64,000 nucleotides of DNA, from positions 1,803,001-1,867,000 of the forward strand of contig NC_014221.1 in NCBI RefSeq assembly GCF_000092425.1. Direction: 5' to 3'. The notes beneath the pieces are model-generated. The model worked only from the letters and a program-made list of their open reading frames with translations, was not told the DNA's origin and did no database searches. Source of the DNA: Truepera radiovictrix DSM 17093 (GTDB taxonomy: Bacteria; Deinococcota; Deinococci; Deinococcales; Trueperaceae). This document shows positions 45,533 to 54,622 of the stretch, in pieces. Each line of letters begins with the position of its first letter. The stretch's first letter is position 1. The position numbers were made by a program, and so were the translations under genes.

Positions 45533-46069
45533 ATGAACCGACGACGGCACCCACAGAGCTTCGCTCTTTTCACGCTCCTGCTCGTGCTGCTCGGCGCGTG
45601 CGCGCCGGCCGTGCGCTACTTGCCACCCGACAGGCCCATCGTCTACGACGTCCCCTACGACACCCTGTTCGACGCCACGCTCCAGGAGCTGACGGCCGCC
45701 TACACGTCGGCGGGCGTCGCCCGGCGCACCTTCGCCATCGAGGAGGCCGACCGCGACACCGGCCTCATCCGGGCGGTGCGGCGCGAACCGACCACGCGGG
45801 CCAACGTGCGCTACCGCTCGCCGGACACAAACCCCCGCTTCGGCTTTAGCTTGCTCGTACCGCTGCCCATCACGCCAGCCGAAGAGACCACCATCACCGT
45901 GGTCGTGCGTCCCGAGGGCGAGGGGTCGTCCCTGATCTACTCGACGCAGGGGCCCGACGGCCGCATCTCGCGCGACGCTGAAGCAGTGATGCAGCGCGTC
46001 ATCACCCGCCTAGACGAGCGCTTCGCCTCCGAAGCGGGCCTCGTCGTGCGGCAGCGGCAGCTGCCTTAG
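45533..46069 (+). CDS. Lipoprotein of unknown function
   Basis: 178 aa. Type II signal peptide with lipobox LLGAC (Cys near residue 23), then a soluble domain of about 150 residues (YDVPYDTLFDATLQELTAAY, then TRANVRYRSPDTNPRFGFSL). The domain resembles the small lipoprotein/DUF4410-like folds only loosely, and I do not name a family. ATG at 45533 follows a weak GGGGGAA element. An in-frame TTG at 45521 is less likely. Confidence 0.7.
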   Translation: MNRRRHPQSFALFTLLLVLLGACAPAVRYLPPDRPIVYDVPYDTLFDATLQELTAAYTSAGVARRTFAIEEADRDTGLIRAVRREPTTRANVRYRSPDTNPRFGFSLLVPLPITPAEETTITVVVRPEGEGSSLIYSTQGPDGRISRDAEAVMQRVITRLDERFASEAGLVVRQRQLP

Positions 46070-46140
46070 TCGCTTGTGGCTCGTGGCGAGTGGCCTGTAG
46101 CGTGTGCAAAAACCCCACACGCTACGGGCCACGAGCTATT
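46069..46140. repeat. Intergenic repeat, family A, with extended hairpin
   Basis: Inner arms GTAGCGTGTG (46097-46106) and CACACGCTAC (46116-46125) with loop CAAAAACCC; outer words GGCTCGTGG (46078-46086) and GGCCACGAGC (46127-46136). It lies between the convergent lipoprotein and serS genes and probably acts as a stop or mRNA end for both. Confidence 0.6.
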
Positions 46141-47416
46141 CCAGCCGCGCCCCCCCCACGTACGGCTGCAGCGGTTCGGGGACGCTCACCGTACCGTCTT
46201 CGTGCTGAGCGTTTTCGAGGAGCGCCGCGAAAAGCCGCACCATCCCAAACGCGCTGCCGTTGAGGGTGTGCACCAGCTCGGGTTTGCCCCGGCCCTGCGC
46301 CCCACCCTCGCGAAAGCGCGTGCCGAGCCGCCGCGCCTGAAAGTCGGTGATGTTCGAAACCGAGGAGACCTCGAGCCACCGCCCTTGCCCCGCGCTCCAG
46401 ACCTCGAGGTCGTACTTTTTGGCCTGGGTAAAGCCCATGTCGCCGGTACACATCAGCAGGCGGCGGTAGGGCATGCCGAGGGTCTCCAGGAGGCTCTCGG
46501 CAAACGCCGCCATCTCCTCGAGCGCTTCAAAGCTCCTGTCCGGGTGGGTAAACTGCACCATCTCGACCTTGTCGAACTGGTGCACGCGGTTGACCCCGCG
46601 CACGTGCGCACCGTACGAACCCGCCTCGCGGCGGAAGCAGGGGGTCTGCGCGGCGTAGCGCAGGGGCAGCTCGGCGGCGTCGAGGATCTCGCCGCGGTGC
46701 AGGTTGGTGAGCGCCAGCTCGGAGGTCGGGATGAGGTAAAAGCCGTCTCTAAGCTCGTACATCTGCCCCTCTTTGTCGGGCAGCTGCCCCGTCGCCGTCG
46801 CGCTCTCGGCGTTGACCAGTAGAGGCACCGCGACCTCGGTGTACCCTGCCGCGACAAGGGCGTTTAAGCAGTACGTGTTGAGCGCCCGCAGGAGCCGCGC
46901 GCCCGGCCCCTTGAAAACCGGGAACCCCGCCCCCGTCGTCTTGACCCCCGCCTCCAGGTCGAGCCACCCCCGCGCGGCAGCGAGCTCCCAGTGCGGCTTC
47001 GGCTCGAAGTCGAAGGTAGGCTTGTCGCCCCGTTCGTGCACCACCACGTTGTCGTGCTCGGAAACGCCGTAGGGCACGCTCTCGTGCGGCAGATTGGGGA
47101 GCTCTAAAAGCGCCCCCTGGAGCTGCGCCTCTAGGCTGCGGCTGCGCTCCTCCAAACGCTTGACCTCGTCGCTCAAGGTGCTCATGGCGCGGATCAGCTC
47201 CTCAGCGCTCTCACCGCGGCGCTTGAGCTCGCCGATGCGTTTGGACGAGGCGTTGCGCTCGGCTTGCTTGGCCTCCAGGTCGCTCCGCAGCAGGCGGTAC
47301 TCCTCATCCAACAGCAGCACCTGGTCGAGCGCCCGCTCGGCTTCGGGTAACCCTTTGTCGCGGATGGCTTTGCGCACCCTGGTCTCGTGTTCGCGGATGA
47401 AACGGGGATCGAGCAT
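46136..47416 (-). CDS. serS: Seryl-tRNA synthetase
   Basis: 426 aa class II synthetase. The N-terminal coiled-coil arm spans about residues 25-105 (LLRSDLEAKQAERNASSKRI). The catalytic domain carries TSELALTNLHRGEIL (motif 1 region), FRREAGSYGAHVRGVNRVHQ (motif 2) and LNGSAFGMVRLFAALLENAQ (motif 3 with the final Arg). ATG at 47416 with TAGGCT 7 nt upstream, so probably leaderless. Usual length. Confidence 0.96.
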   Translation of the reverse strand: MLDPRFIREHETRVRKAIRDKGLPEAERALDQVLLLDEEYRLLRSDLEAKQAERNASSKRIGELKRRGESAEELIRAMSTLSDEVKRLEERSRSLEAQLQGALLELPNLPHESVPYGVSEHDNVVVHERGDKPTFDFEPKPHWELAAARGWLDLEAGVKTTGAGFPVFKGPGARLLRALNTYCLNALVAAGYTEVAVPLLVNAESATATGQLPDKEGQMYELRDGFYLIPTSELALTNLHRGEILDAAELPLRYAAQTPCFRREAGSYGAHVRGVNRVHQFDKVEMVQFTHPDRSFEALEEMAAFAESLLETLGMPYRRLLMCTGDMGFTQAKKYDLEVWSAGQGRWLEVSSVSNITDFQARRLGTRFREGGAQGRGKPELVHTLNGSAFGMVRLFAALLENAQHEDGTVSVPEPLQPYVGGARLE

Positions 47417-47455
47417 GGCGTTTAGCCTACCCGAAACGGCCGTAGCGCGTCCTTA

Positions 47456-48265
47456 TCAGCGGGCGACGAAGAGCCCCGAGCTGCGGGTGATGCGCACCCC
47501 ACCCGAGGCCGCGATGCGCCGCGCCACCTCCTGCCGAAACGCGCTCAGCTTCGCTTCGTCCTGGCGCGGCGCCTCCGGCAGCAGCGAGAGGGCGTAGGCG
47601 ACGAGCGGTTCGGCCTCGGTCACGTAGAGGTCGCTCCGCGGGGCGTGGTGCAAGGTGACGTCGGCGAAAAAGGGGTGCAGGGCCGCCGCACCGGTCTCGA
47701 GGTCGAAGGTCGCGAGGTGGGTGCGCCTGGAAAAAGCCGACACGACGCCCTCCGGCGTGAGAGCACGCGTCAGCGCGTCGAGCTCGAGCAGGTGCTCGCG
47801 GCCGTTCGTCGCGGCGAACAGGGTGCCGCCCGGCCGCAACACCCGCCGCACCTCGGTCAGAGCGCGCGGCAAGTCGGGGACGTGGTAGAGCATGTGGTTG
47901 GCGATCACGGCGTCAAAGGCGGCGTCCGCGAAGGGCAGGGCTTGGGCCGCGGCGACGGCGAAGGTGACGGGGTGCGGCGTGGCCCCCAGGGTCGCCTCGG
48001 CCGCCGCCACCATCCCCGGCGAGGCGTCGGTGAGGGTGAGGTCCCACCCCTCCGGGACGCGCTCGGCGTTCTCCCGCCAGAGCTTGGCGTGACCGCAGCC
48101 GAGCTCGAGCACCCGCGCCGCTCCGGGCGGCGCGGCCTCGCGCACGACGCGGTCGAACACCCAGCGGTACCAGTTCACCTGGGCCGCACCGAAGCGCGCG
48201 TGGAGCGCGACGCGCGCGTCTAGGTTGGCGGCGGCTTCGTACTGCTCACGCAGCGCCTCCTGCAT
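47456..48265 (-). CDS. SAM-dependent methyltransferase (class I)
   Basis: 269 aa, methyltransferase 11/25-type fold. ARVLELGCGHAKLWRENAER is SAM motif I; LTLTDASPGMVAAAEATLG is motif II; ALPFADAAFDAVIANHMLYH and VPDLPRALTEVRRVLRPGGT are motifs III/IV. The final ~90 residues form a variable substrate domain. ATG at 48265 with TAGCCT 5 nt upstream (GAGGG between). Substrate unknown. Confidence 0.87.
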   Translation of the reverse strand: MQEALREQYEAAANLDARVALHARFGAAQVNWYRWVFDRVVREAAPPGAARVLELGCGHAKLWRENAERVPEGWDLTLTDASPGMVAAAEATLGATPHPVTFAVAAAQALPFADAAFDAVIANHMLYHVPDLPRALTEVRRVLRPGGTLFAATNGREHLLELDALTRALTPEGVVSAFSRRTHLATFDLETGAAALHPFFADVTLHHAPRSDLYVTEAEPLVAYALSLLPEAPRQDEAKLSAFRQEVARRIAASGGVRITRSSGLFVAR

Positions 48266-48367
48266 CCCTCAGGCTACAACGCACCGCTCTACAACGCACT
48301 GCCCACGACGCGCCGCCGCGCCACCGGCGCGCAGGCGCTGCAAGGATATGCGTTTTTAGCCCCCGCC

Positions 48368-48397
48368 TTGCAACTTCTTAAAGCCGCGCGATAGATT
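48368..48397 (+). promoter_or_regulatory. Promoter of the peptide ABC operon
   Basis: TTGCAA (48368-48373), 18-bp spacer, TAGATT (48392-48397). The gene starts at 48434 with a normal ribosome site (GGAGGT), so this one is not leaderless. Confidence 0.5.
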
Positions 48398-48433
48398 GGG
48401 GGCGGCTACGACACACCACTTGCGGAGGTCAAC

Positions 48434-49951
48434 GTGAAAACGCTCAAACCGGTGCTCCTGACGCTGCTCTTGCTTTTAGGGGCAGCCTTTGCCCAGTCGG
48501 ACACCCTGACGATCGCCCAAGGGGTCGACGCGACTACCCTGGACCCCAACGACCAGGAGGAGACGCCCACGCAGAACATCGTCGCCAACATCTTCGACCC
48601 CCTGCTGTGGCGCGCCCCCGACGGGAGCATCGAACCGTGGCTGGCGACCTCCGTGGAGGCCGTGGACGACCTCACCTGGGAGATCACGCTGCGCGACGAC
48701 GTGGTGTTTCACGACGGCGAACCCCTGACCGCCGAGGTCGTCGCCTGGAACTTTGAGCGCGCCCTCGACCAGGAGAACCCCATCCGCTTCCTGTCGAACT
48801 TTACGCCGCTGACTGGCGTCGAGGTCACGGGCGAGCACACCCTGCGGGTGACGACCGAAACGCCGTACCCGGTGTTCATCACCCACCTGACGCGCTTTTT
48901 CATCGTTTCAAGAACCAACTACGAGGAGAACGGCGCCGCTTTCGCCGCCGAGAACCCCGTCGGCACCGGCCCCTACCGCTTTGTTCGGTGGCAGCGCGAC
49001 CAGCGGCTCGAGTTAGAAGCCTTCCCTGACTACTGGCAGGGCCCGCCGAGCATCCAGAACGTCGTCTTTAGACCCATCCCCGAGGACTCGTCGCGCATCT
49101 CCGAGCTCGTCACCGGCGGGGTGCAGATCGCCACCAACGTGCTCCCCGAAGCTGTGCCTTTGATCGAGGGCAGCGGTCAGGCGGAGATCCGCACGGTGCC
49201 GTCGATTCGCAACATCTTCATCGTCTTTACCGCCACCGAAGAGGGCCCCCTGGCCGACCCGCGCGTGCGCCGCGCGCTCAACCTGGCGGTCAACGTCGAC
49301 GAGATTATCCAGACGCTCTTCGACGGCAACGCCACCCCGACCGCCACGCCCCTGAACAACTACATGTTCGGCTACGCCGAGGACTTAGACACGCGCGAGT
49401 ACGACCCGGAGGCGGCGCGGCAGCTGCTCGCCGAAGCGGGTTTTGAAAACGGCTTCACCTTCACCCTGGGTAGCCCCAGCGGGCGCTACCTCAACGACCG
49501 CTTAGTCGCCGAAGCGGTCGCCGGACAGCTCGCGCAGGTCGGCGTCACGGCGGAGCTTCAGGTGCAGGAGTGGAGCTCGTACGTCGGGCAGGTCTTAGAG
49601 CGCCAGGTGCCCACCGATGCCTACCTCATCGGCTGGGGGAACTCCAACTTCGACGCCGACCGGACGCTCTTCACCATGCTCTACGGCGGTACGGTCGAGG
49701 GCGGCCCCGACCGCTCGGTGTTCTCGTACTTCACCAACGAAGCGTTCGACGAGCTCGTTTTGCAGGCGCGCGAGACGCTAGACGAAGAGGAGCGCTTCGA
49801 GCTCTACCGGCAGGCGCAGGAGATCGTCCTCGAAGAAGCCCCCTGGCTTTTCCTCTACCAACAGGGCGACGTCTACGGGGTCGCCACGAACCTCAACTGG
49901 GAACCGCTCTCCAACGAACTCATCTGGGCGTACAGCGCTAGCTTCGAGTAG
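48434..49951 (+). CDS. Peptide/nickel-type ABC transporter substrate-binding protein
   Basis: 505 aa SBP_bac_5 family. Signal peptide MKTLKPVLLTLLLLLGAAFA cut before QSDTL; no lipobox. The mature protein shows TLTIAQGVDATTLDPND, FDPLLWRAPDGSIEPWLATS, and AENPVGTGPYRFVRWQRDQR, the family motif. GTG at 48434 with GGAGGT upstream. A strong hairpin follows, then two permeases. No ATPase gene is present in the operon. Confidence 0.92.
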   Translation: MKTLKPVLLTLLLLLGAAFAQSDTLTIAQGVDATTLDPNDQEETPTQNIVANIFDPLLWRAPDGSIEPWLATSVEAVDDLTWEITLRDDVVFHDGEPLTAEVVAWNFERALDQENPIRFLSNFTPLTGVEVTGEHTLRVTTETPYPVFITHLTRFFIVSRTNYEENGAAFAAENPVGTGPYRFVRWQRDQRLELEAFPDYWQGPPSIQNVVFRPIPEDSSRISELVTGGVQIATNVLPEAVPLIEGSGQAEIRTVPSIRNIFIVFTATEEGPLADPRVRRALNLAVNVDEIIQTLFDGNATPTATPLNNYMFGYAEDLDTREYDPEAARQLLAEAGFENGFTFTLGSPSGRYLNDRLVAEAVAGQLAQVGVTAELQVQEWSSYVGQVLERQVPTDAYLIGWGNSNFDADRTLFTMLYGGTVEGGPDRSVFSYFTNEAFDELVLQARETLDEEERFELYRQAQEIVLEEAPWLFLYQQGDVYGVATNLNWEPLSNELIWAYSASFE

Positions 49952-49959
49952 GTTTTACG

Positions 49960-49981
49960 GGGGGTGAGCCCGCTCACCCCC
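49960..49981 (+). promoter_or_regulatory. Intercistronic hairpin after the peptide-binding gene
   Basis: GGGGGTGAGC (49960-49969), loop CC, GCTCACCCCC (49972-49981), without a T-run. It likely protects the 3' end of the binding-protein mRNA and lowers expression of the permeases, as in malE-malF type operons. Confidence 0.6.
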
Positions 49982-49998
49982 ACCTCTGGAGACCCCCG

Positions 49999-50916
49999 TT
50001 GCTGACCTATCTCATCCAGCGCCTCCTGCTCGTTGTGGTCGTTATCTGGGGCGCGGCCACGTTGGCCTTTACGCTGCTCTACCTCTCCGGCGACCCTACC
50101 AATTTGCTCTTGCCGCTCGACGCCGCGCCGGAGGTGCGCGAGGCGTTTCGGCGCGCGCAGGGCTACGACCAGCCGCTTCTGGTCCAGTACGGCCGCTACC
50201 TGGGTGACCTGCTGCGGGGCGACTTCGGCACCAGCTTGCGCAACAACCAACCCGCGCTGCGGCTCGTGCTGGAGAGCTTTCCGCCGACCTTGCGGCTCGC
50301 TGGGTTGTCGCTCCTTGTCGCGGTGCTCATCGCCGTACCCGCCGGGGTGATCGCGGCCAACCGCCGGGGGAGCTTGGCGGAGTTCTCCATCATGACGGGG
50401 GCGCTTCTAGGCCAAGCCATGCCGGTCTTTTGGCTCGCGCTCATGCTGATCTTGGTCTTCGGGCTGAACCTGCGCTGGCTGCCCATCTCGGGGAGCGGCA
50501 CCTGGCGGCACTACGTCCTGCCGGTCGCGACGCTCGCCACCTTTAGCGCGGCCTCCATCGCCCGCTTGACGCGCGGCGGCGTGCTCTCCGAGCTGCGCAG
50601 CGACCACGTGCGCACGGCCCGCGCCAAGGGGATGCCGCACCGCGGCGTGCTCTACAAACACGCCCTGCGCAACGCCGCCATCCCGGTCGTCACGGTCATC
50701 GGCCTGCAGCTCGGTACGCTCGTCTCGGGCGCCATCATCACCGAGACCATCTTCGCCTGGCCGGGGATCGGGCGCTTCGTCCTCGTGGCCGTGTCACAGC
50801 GCGACTTTCCGGTGGTGCAGGCGAGCGTGGTGGTGTTCGCCTTCCTCTTGGCGCTCATCAACCTCGCCGTAGACCTCCTTTACGCCGTGCTCGACCCGAG
50901 AATCCGCTATGGCTAG
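49999..50916 (+). CDS. Peptide ABC transporter permease (DppB-like)
   Basis: 305 aa, six membrane spans. The N-terminal segment MLTYLIQRLLLVVVVIWGAA is typical of DppB/OppB. The EAA loop that docks the ATPase is in RTARAKGMPHRGVLYKHALR. The TTG start at 49999 has a weak TCTGGAG element. The stop overlaps the ATG of the next permease by 8 nt. Confidence 0.92.
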   Translation: MLTYLIQRLLLVVVVIWGAATLAFTLLYLSGDPTNLLLPLDAAPEVREAFRRAQGYDQPLLVQYGRYLGDLLRGDFGTSLRNNQPALRLVLESFPPTLRLAGLSLLVAVLIAVPAGVIAANRRGSLAEFSIMTGALLGQAMPVFWLALMLILVFGLNLRWLPISGSGTWRHYVLPVATLATFSAASIARLTRGGVLSELRSDHVRTARAKGMPHRGVLYKHALRNAAIPVVTVIGLQLGTLVSGAIITETIFAWPGIGRFVLVAVSQRDFPVVQASVVVFAFLLALINLAVDLLYAVLDPRIRYG

Positions 50917-51802
50917 CGCCCTGCCGCAGCTGCCGCAGCCCGCGCTGGCGGCCCGCGGGCGCTGGCGCGGCCTCCTCCGGCGCACCCTGACGCGCCCCTC
51001 AGCGCTCTTCGCGCTCCTTCTCATCGCGCTCTTTCTCGTCGCGGCGGCCTTTGCCCCGCTCCTGGCACCCTATGACCCCAACGCGCAGAGCCTGGGCGCG
51101 CGCCTCGCCCCGCCGGGTTCCGAGGGCCACCTCTTGGGCACCGACCGGCTCGGGCGCGACGTCTTCTCGCGCATCCTCTTCGGCGCGCGGCTCTCGCTCT
51201 TTATCTCCACGGCGGGGGTCGCGTTGGGGCTCGCCATCGGCCTGCCTCTGGGGCTCCTAGCGGGCTACGCGGGCCGCTGGCTCGACGAAGTCATCATGCG
51301 CCTGGGCGACATTCAGCTCTCGATCCCCTTTATCCTGCTGGTGATCGCCTTTATCGCCGCGCTGGGGACGAGCCTGACCAACACGGTGCTCATTTTGGGC
51401 CTCACCTCGTGGGTCACCTACGCGCGCATCGTGCGCGGCGAGGTGCTGCGGGTGCGCGAGCTCGACTACGTGCAGGCCGCCGGGGCGCTCGGGGCGGGAG
51501 CGCCGCGGCGGGTCTTCAAGCACATCCTGCCGAACATCTTGGGGCCGCTCTTGGTCATCGTGACGCTCGAGTTCGCCCGCCTCATCATCGCCGAGGCGGC
51601 GCTGTCGTTCCTGGGGCTCTCCGGCGTCCCCGCGCAGGTGCCCTCGTGGGGGCAGATGCTCTCCGAGGGACGCGAGGTGCTCTTTTTCGGCGGCTGGTGG
51701 GTGGCGACCTTCCCGGGTGCCGCGATCACCCTCGTGGTGCTGGCGGTCAACCTCTTCGGCGACGTGCTCGCCGAGGTGCTCGACCCGCGGCAGCGGTCGT
51801 AG
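50909..51802 (+). CDS. Peptide ABC transporter permease (DppC-like)
   Basis: 297 aa, six spans with the N-terminal OppC extension (APYDPNAQSLGARLAPPGSE, HLLGTDRLGRDVFSRILFGA), a DppC hallmark. The EAA loop is YVQAAGALGAGAPRRVFKHI. ATG at 50909 overlaps the upstream permease. The ATPase subunits must be supplied from elsewhere in the genome. Confidence 0.92.
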   Translation: MASALPQLPQPALAARGRWRGLLRRTLTRPSALFALLLIALFLVAAAFAPLLAPYDPNAQSLGARLAPPGSEGHLLGTDRLGRDVFSRILFGARLSLFISTAGVALGLAIGLPLGLLAGYAGRWLDEVIMRLGDIQLSIPFILLVIAFIAALGTSLTNTVLILGLTSWVTYARIVRGEVLRVRELDYVQAAGALGAGAPRRVFKHILPNILGPLLVIVTLEFARLIIAEAALSFLGLSGVPAQVPSWGQMLSEGREVLFFGGWWVATFPGAAITLVVLAVNLFGDVLAEVLDPRQRS

Positions 51803-51835
51803 ACAGCAGGTGCGTCAACAGTTCCCAAGCTGCAG

Positions 51836-51908
51836 AGGTATCATCCTTGGAACGCACGTGCTAGACGGCCCTGCATCAACGTAGCGCGTTGCAGACCAGG
51901 TGATACCT
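51836..51908. promoter_or_regulatory. Widely spaced inverted repeat before the amidohydrolase
   Basis: AGGTATCATCCTTGG (from 51836) and the inverse word CCAGGTGATACCT (to 51908) flank 50-55 bp. The right arm ends 21 nt before the ATG. Possibly a regulator site pair or an RNA fold controlling the downstream gene. Confidence 0.4.
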
Positions 51909-51929
51909 GCCCCTAGACTCGAGGACCCC

Positions 51930-53099
51930 ATGACTACCTTTTTCGGCACCTTCCTCTTCCCCGACACCGGCGAGCGCGTCCGGGGCCGGCTGCACACGCG
52001 CGCGGGCTGCATCGCCGGCTTCGACGCCGCGGAGGCGCAACCGGGCGACACCCATCTGCCGGGCACCGTGACGCCCGGGCTCATCGACGCGCACGTCCAC
52101 GTGCTCTTAGATGGCGGTTCCGACCCCATCGGCACGCTGCAGCGCGCGGGGCTCGTCGAGCGCGTGCTGCACGCGCAGCGCCACCTGCAGCAGCAGCTCC
52201 GAGCGGGCGTGACCACCGTGCGCGACCTCGGCGGCCCCGACGGCGTCGCCCTCGCCCTCAGCAGGGCGGTCGCGGCGGGGGAGCTTCGAGGCCCCCACAT
52301 CGTCTCGTCGGGGCGCAACATCACCATGACGGGGGGGCACGGGCACGCCCTGGGCGTCGAGGCCGACGGCGAGGCCGCCGTGCGGGCGGCGGCGCGGTGC
52401 GAACTCAAGGCGGGGGCGCAGGTGCTCAAGTTCATGGCGACGGGCGGCGTGCTCACCCCGGGGGTGCGGGCGGGCGCCGAGGCGTTTACCGTAGCGGAGC
52501 TGCGCGCGGGGGTCGAAGAGGCGCACAAGGCGGGCAAACGCACCGCCGCGCACGCGCAGGGGCTCGCAGGCATCAAAAACGCGCTCCATGCGGGGGTCGA
52601 CACGGTCGAACACGGCGCCTTCGACGCGTGGGACGACGAGGCGCTCGAGCTCCTGCTGGACGCCAGCCACCCCCGCTGGCTGGTGCCGACGCTCGCCGCC
52701 CCCGCGGGCATCCTCGCCGGCAAGGGCGCGCTGCCGGCGTGGATGGTGGAGAAAACCGAACCCATCGCCGAGCGTCACCGCGCAAACACCGCCACCGCCC
52801 ACCGCGCGGGGGTGCGCGTCGCCGCCGGCACGGACGCCGGCACCCCCTTCAACCCGCACGGCAACCTGCCGCTCGAGCTCGAGCTGCTCGCGCAGGTCGG
52901 GCTCTCCCCGTTGGCGGTGTTGCGGGCCGCCACGGTGGTCGCGGCGGACGCGCTCGACCTCGCGGGAGAGGTCGGCACCCTCCAACCGGGCGCTTGGGCC
53001 GACCTCGTGGCGTGGGACGGGGACCCGCTAGCGGACGTACGGGTCTTCAGGCGGCCGCGCGCCGTCATCGTCCGGGGGGCGGCCCTGACGAACGCCTGA
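51930..53099 (+). CDS. Amidohydrolase (imidazolonepropionase-like)
   Basis: 389 aa metal-dependent hydrolase. TPGLIDAHVHVLLDGGSDPI has the HxH pair, Lys lies in AGAQVLKFMATGGVL, His in RTAAHAQGLAGIKNAL and DTVEHGAF, and Asp in AAGTDAGTPFNPHGNL. The composite beta domain at both ends includes PGAWADLVAWDGDPLADVRV. Family members are often dipeptidases or prolidase-like hydrolases, which fits the neighbouring peptide transporter. ATG at 51930 without an obvious ribosome site. It overlaps the convergent lipase gene by 35 nt. Confidence 0.87.
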   Translation: MTTFFGTFLFPDTGERVRGRLHTRAGCIAGFDAAEAQPGDTHLPGTVTPGLIDAHVHVLLDGGSDPIGTLQRAGLVERVLHAQRHLQQQLRAGVTTVRDLGGPDGVALALSRAVAAGELRGPHIVSSGRNITMTGGHGHALGVEADGEAAVRAAARCELKAGAQVLKFMATGGVLTPGVRAGAEAFTVAELRAGVEEAHKAGKRTAAHAQGLAGIKNALHAGVDTVEHGAFDAWDDEALELLLDASHPRWLVPTLAAPAGILAGKGALPAWMVEKTEPIAERHRANTATAHRAGVRVAAGTDAGTPFNPHGNLPLELELLAQVGLSPLAVLRAATVVAADALDLAGEVGTLQPGAWADLVAWDGDPLADVRVFRRPRAVIVRGAALTNA

Positions 53100-54546
53100 G
53101 CTGCGTCACCTGCGCGAGCCAGCGCAGCAAAAGCGGCACCACGGGGTTGTCGCGGGCGTTGATGAGGTCTAGGTGCGCGTAGTCGGGGACGATGTAGCTC
53201 GAAAAGAGCGCCCCCGAGCGCAGGTTGCCGTAGGCCGAAAAGCCGTCTAGCGAACTTACCAGCCCCCGCTCCGCGCCGACCGCGAGCGTCGGCACCGAGA
53301 CCTCGCTGTGGGGGACGAAGCCCTCGGCGCCGCGCAGGTCTAGCGGCAGGGCGCTCATGTCGATAAGGAGCCGCAGCGGAAAGTACCACTCGTTGACGTT
53401 GGTCTCCGGCAAGCTCGCGCTCCTAGCGAGCGCGTGAAGGTCGGTGTGCGCGCCCCGAGCGTCCCAGTCCACATACGCGTACCCGTCTGCCACCCCGGCG
53501 ACCGTCCGGTTGCGCCGCCCGCGCCAACCGTCGAGCAAAAAGGCGACGAGGTTCCCTCCGTAGCGCGCCCCGACCGGTTCCCCCACCGACGAGCTGAACA
53601 CGGGCGAGAGCACGAAGTCGCGGTCGTTTTGCAGCCCGAAAGCGGCGAGGTTGGTCACGGCGAAGGGGTAGAACCCGCCGGGCGAGAGGGCGGCTGGCTC
53701 GAGCGCCGCCAAGAGCCCCGCCACCTCCCGCTTGGCGAAGTAGGCCGGCCCCGCGCCGAAGGGCAGGTAGGGCGGCCCGCGGCCCGCCTCGAAGCCCTCG
53801 GCGCTCGGCAGCAGCTCCCAGTTGCCGAGCGCCACGGCGTCGGCGAAGCCGAAGGCGCCGGTGCGCCCGAGGGTGCCGTCCAGAAGCAGCAGGGCGTCGA
53901 GCCACGCGTCGCCGACGCCGTCCTCGAAGCGAAACGCCGCGTAGAGGCTCACCAAACTCGCCCCGAGCGAGTGCCCGCCCAAGACCACCGTCTCGGCGAC
54001 CTCGTGCGCGCGCCGCACCATCTCGTGCAGGTCGCGCAGGTGCGCCTCTAACCCCCAGCGGCGCATGAAGCCGACCTCCTCGGGGGGGAGCGGGTTAAAA
54101 CCCGCCGGCGTCCCCGCGTCGCGCACGTAGTAGCGGTGCGCGAAGCTCGGGTCGCCGGTCCGGAGGCTTTTGAGCATCATGGTGCGGTCCTCGAGCGCGT
54201 TCGCGCGCCGGTCGACCGCCCAGACCTCGAGCCCCTCGCGGCTCGCGACAAAAAGCCGCGCGAGCGCGTCGAGGTTCGCCGCGCCGCCGAAAAGCCCCGG
54301 CACGAGGATCACCACCGTCTCGGTCGGGGCGTCCGTGTGGTAGCGGAGGTAGAAGGAGCGGTTGAGCCGCGCCGGCGTCCCCGGCACCGCGAACCCCGGC
54401 ACCGTCACGTACTGGGTGGCGACCTCGTGGGGCGCCAGCAGGTGCGGTGTGGGTGGCAGCGTGAGCGGCGCGCGCAGGTCGGGGATGGGCAGACAGCCCG
54501 TGAGTAGCAGCAGGACCGCCCCCACCAGAGCCCTCAACTGGTACAC
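53065..54546 (-). CDS. Lipase-like alpha/beta hydrolase lipoprotein
   Basis: 493 aa. Lipobox signal LVGAVLLLLTGC (Cys near residue 18). Alpha/beta-hydrolase core: VVILVPGLFGGAANLDALAR (oxyanion loop), LGGHSLGASLVSLYAAFRFE with the nucleophile Ser, and a late YAHLDLINARDNPV segment with the probable catalytic His. Large insertions lengthen it. GTG at 54546 follows TAAACT with a 6-nt spacer, so it is leaderless despite being exported. Its 3' end overlaps the amidohydrolase on the other strand. Confidence 0.78.
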   Translation of the reverse strand: MYQLRALVGAVLLLLTGCLPIPDLRAPLTLPPTPHLLAPHEVATQYVTVPGFAVPGTPARLNRSFYLRYHTDAPTETVVILVPGLFGGAANLDALARLFVASREGLEVWAVDRRANALEDRTMMLKSLRTGDPSFAHRYYVRDAGTPAGFNPLPPEEVGFMRRWGLEAHLRDLHEMVRRAHEVAETVVLGGHSLGASLVSLYAAFRFEDGVGDAWLDALLLLDGTLGRTGAFGFADAVALGNWELLPSAEGFEAGRGPPYLPFGAGPAYFAKREVAGLLAALEPAALSPGGFYPFAVTNLAAFGLQNDRDFVLSPVFSSSVGEPVGARYGGNLVAFLLDGWRGRRNRTVAGVADGYAYVDWDARGAHTDLHALARSASLPETNVNEWYFPLRLLIDMSALPLDLRGAEGFVPHSEVSVPTLAVGAERGLVSSLDGFSAYGNLRSGALFSSYIVPDYAHLDLINARDNPVVPLLLRWLAQVTQLRRSSGPPPGR

Positions 54547-54552
54547 GAGGTG

Positions 54553-54558
54553 AGTTTA
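54553..54558 (-). promoter_or_regulatory. -10 box of the lipase-like gene
   Basis: Minus strand TAAACT, 6 nt spacer CACCTC, GTG at 54546. Confidence 0.6.
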
Positions 54559-54622
54559 CTTAGTTGCGGAGGACGCGCCGTGAAGGGGAGCTGAGAAGTC
54601 GCCCCCCTTCACGCTAGCGCCC

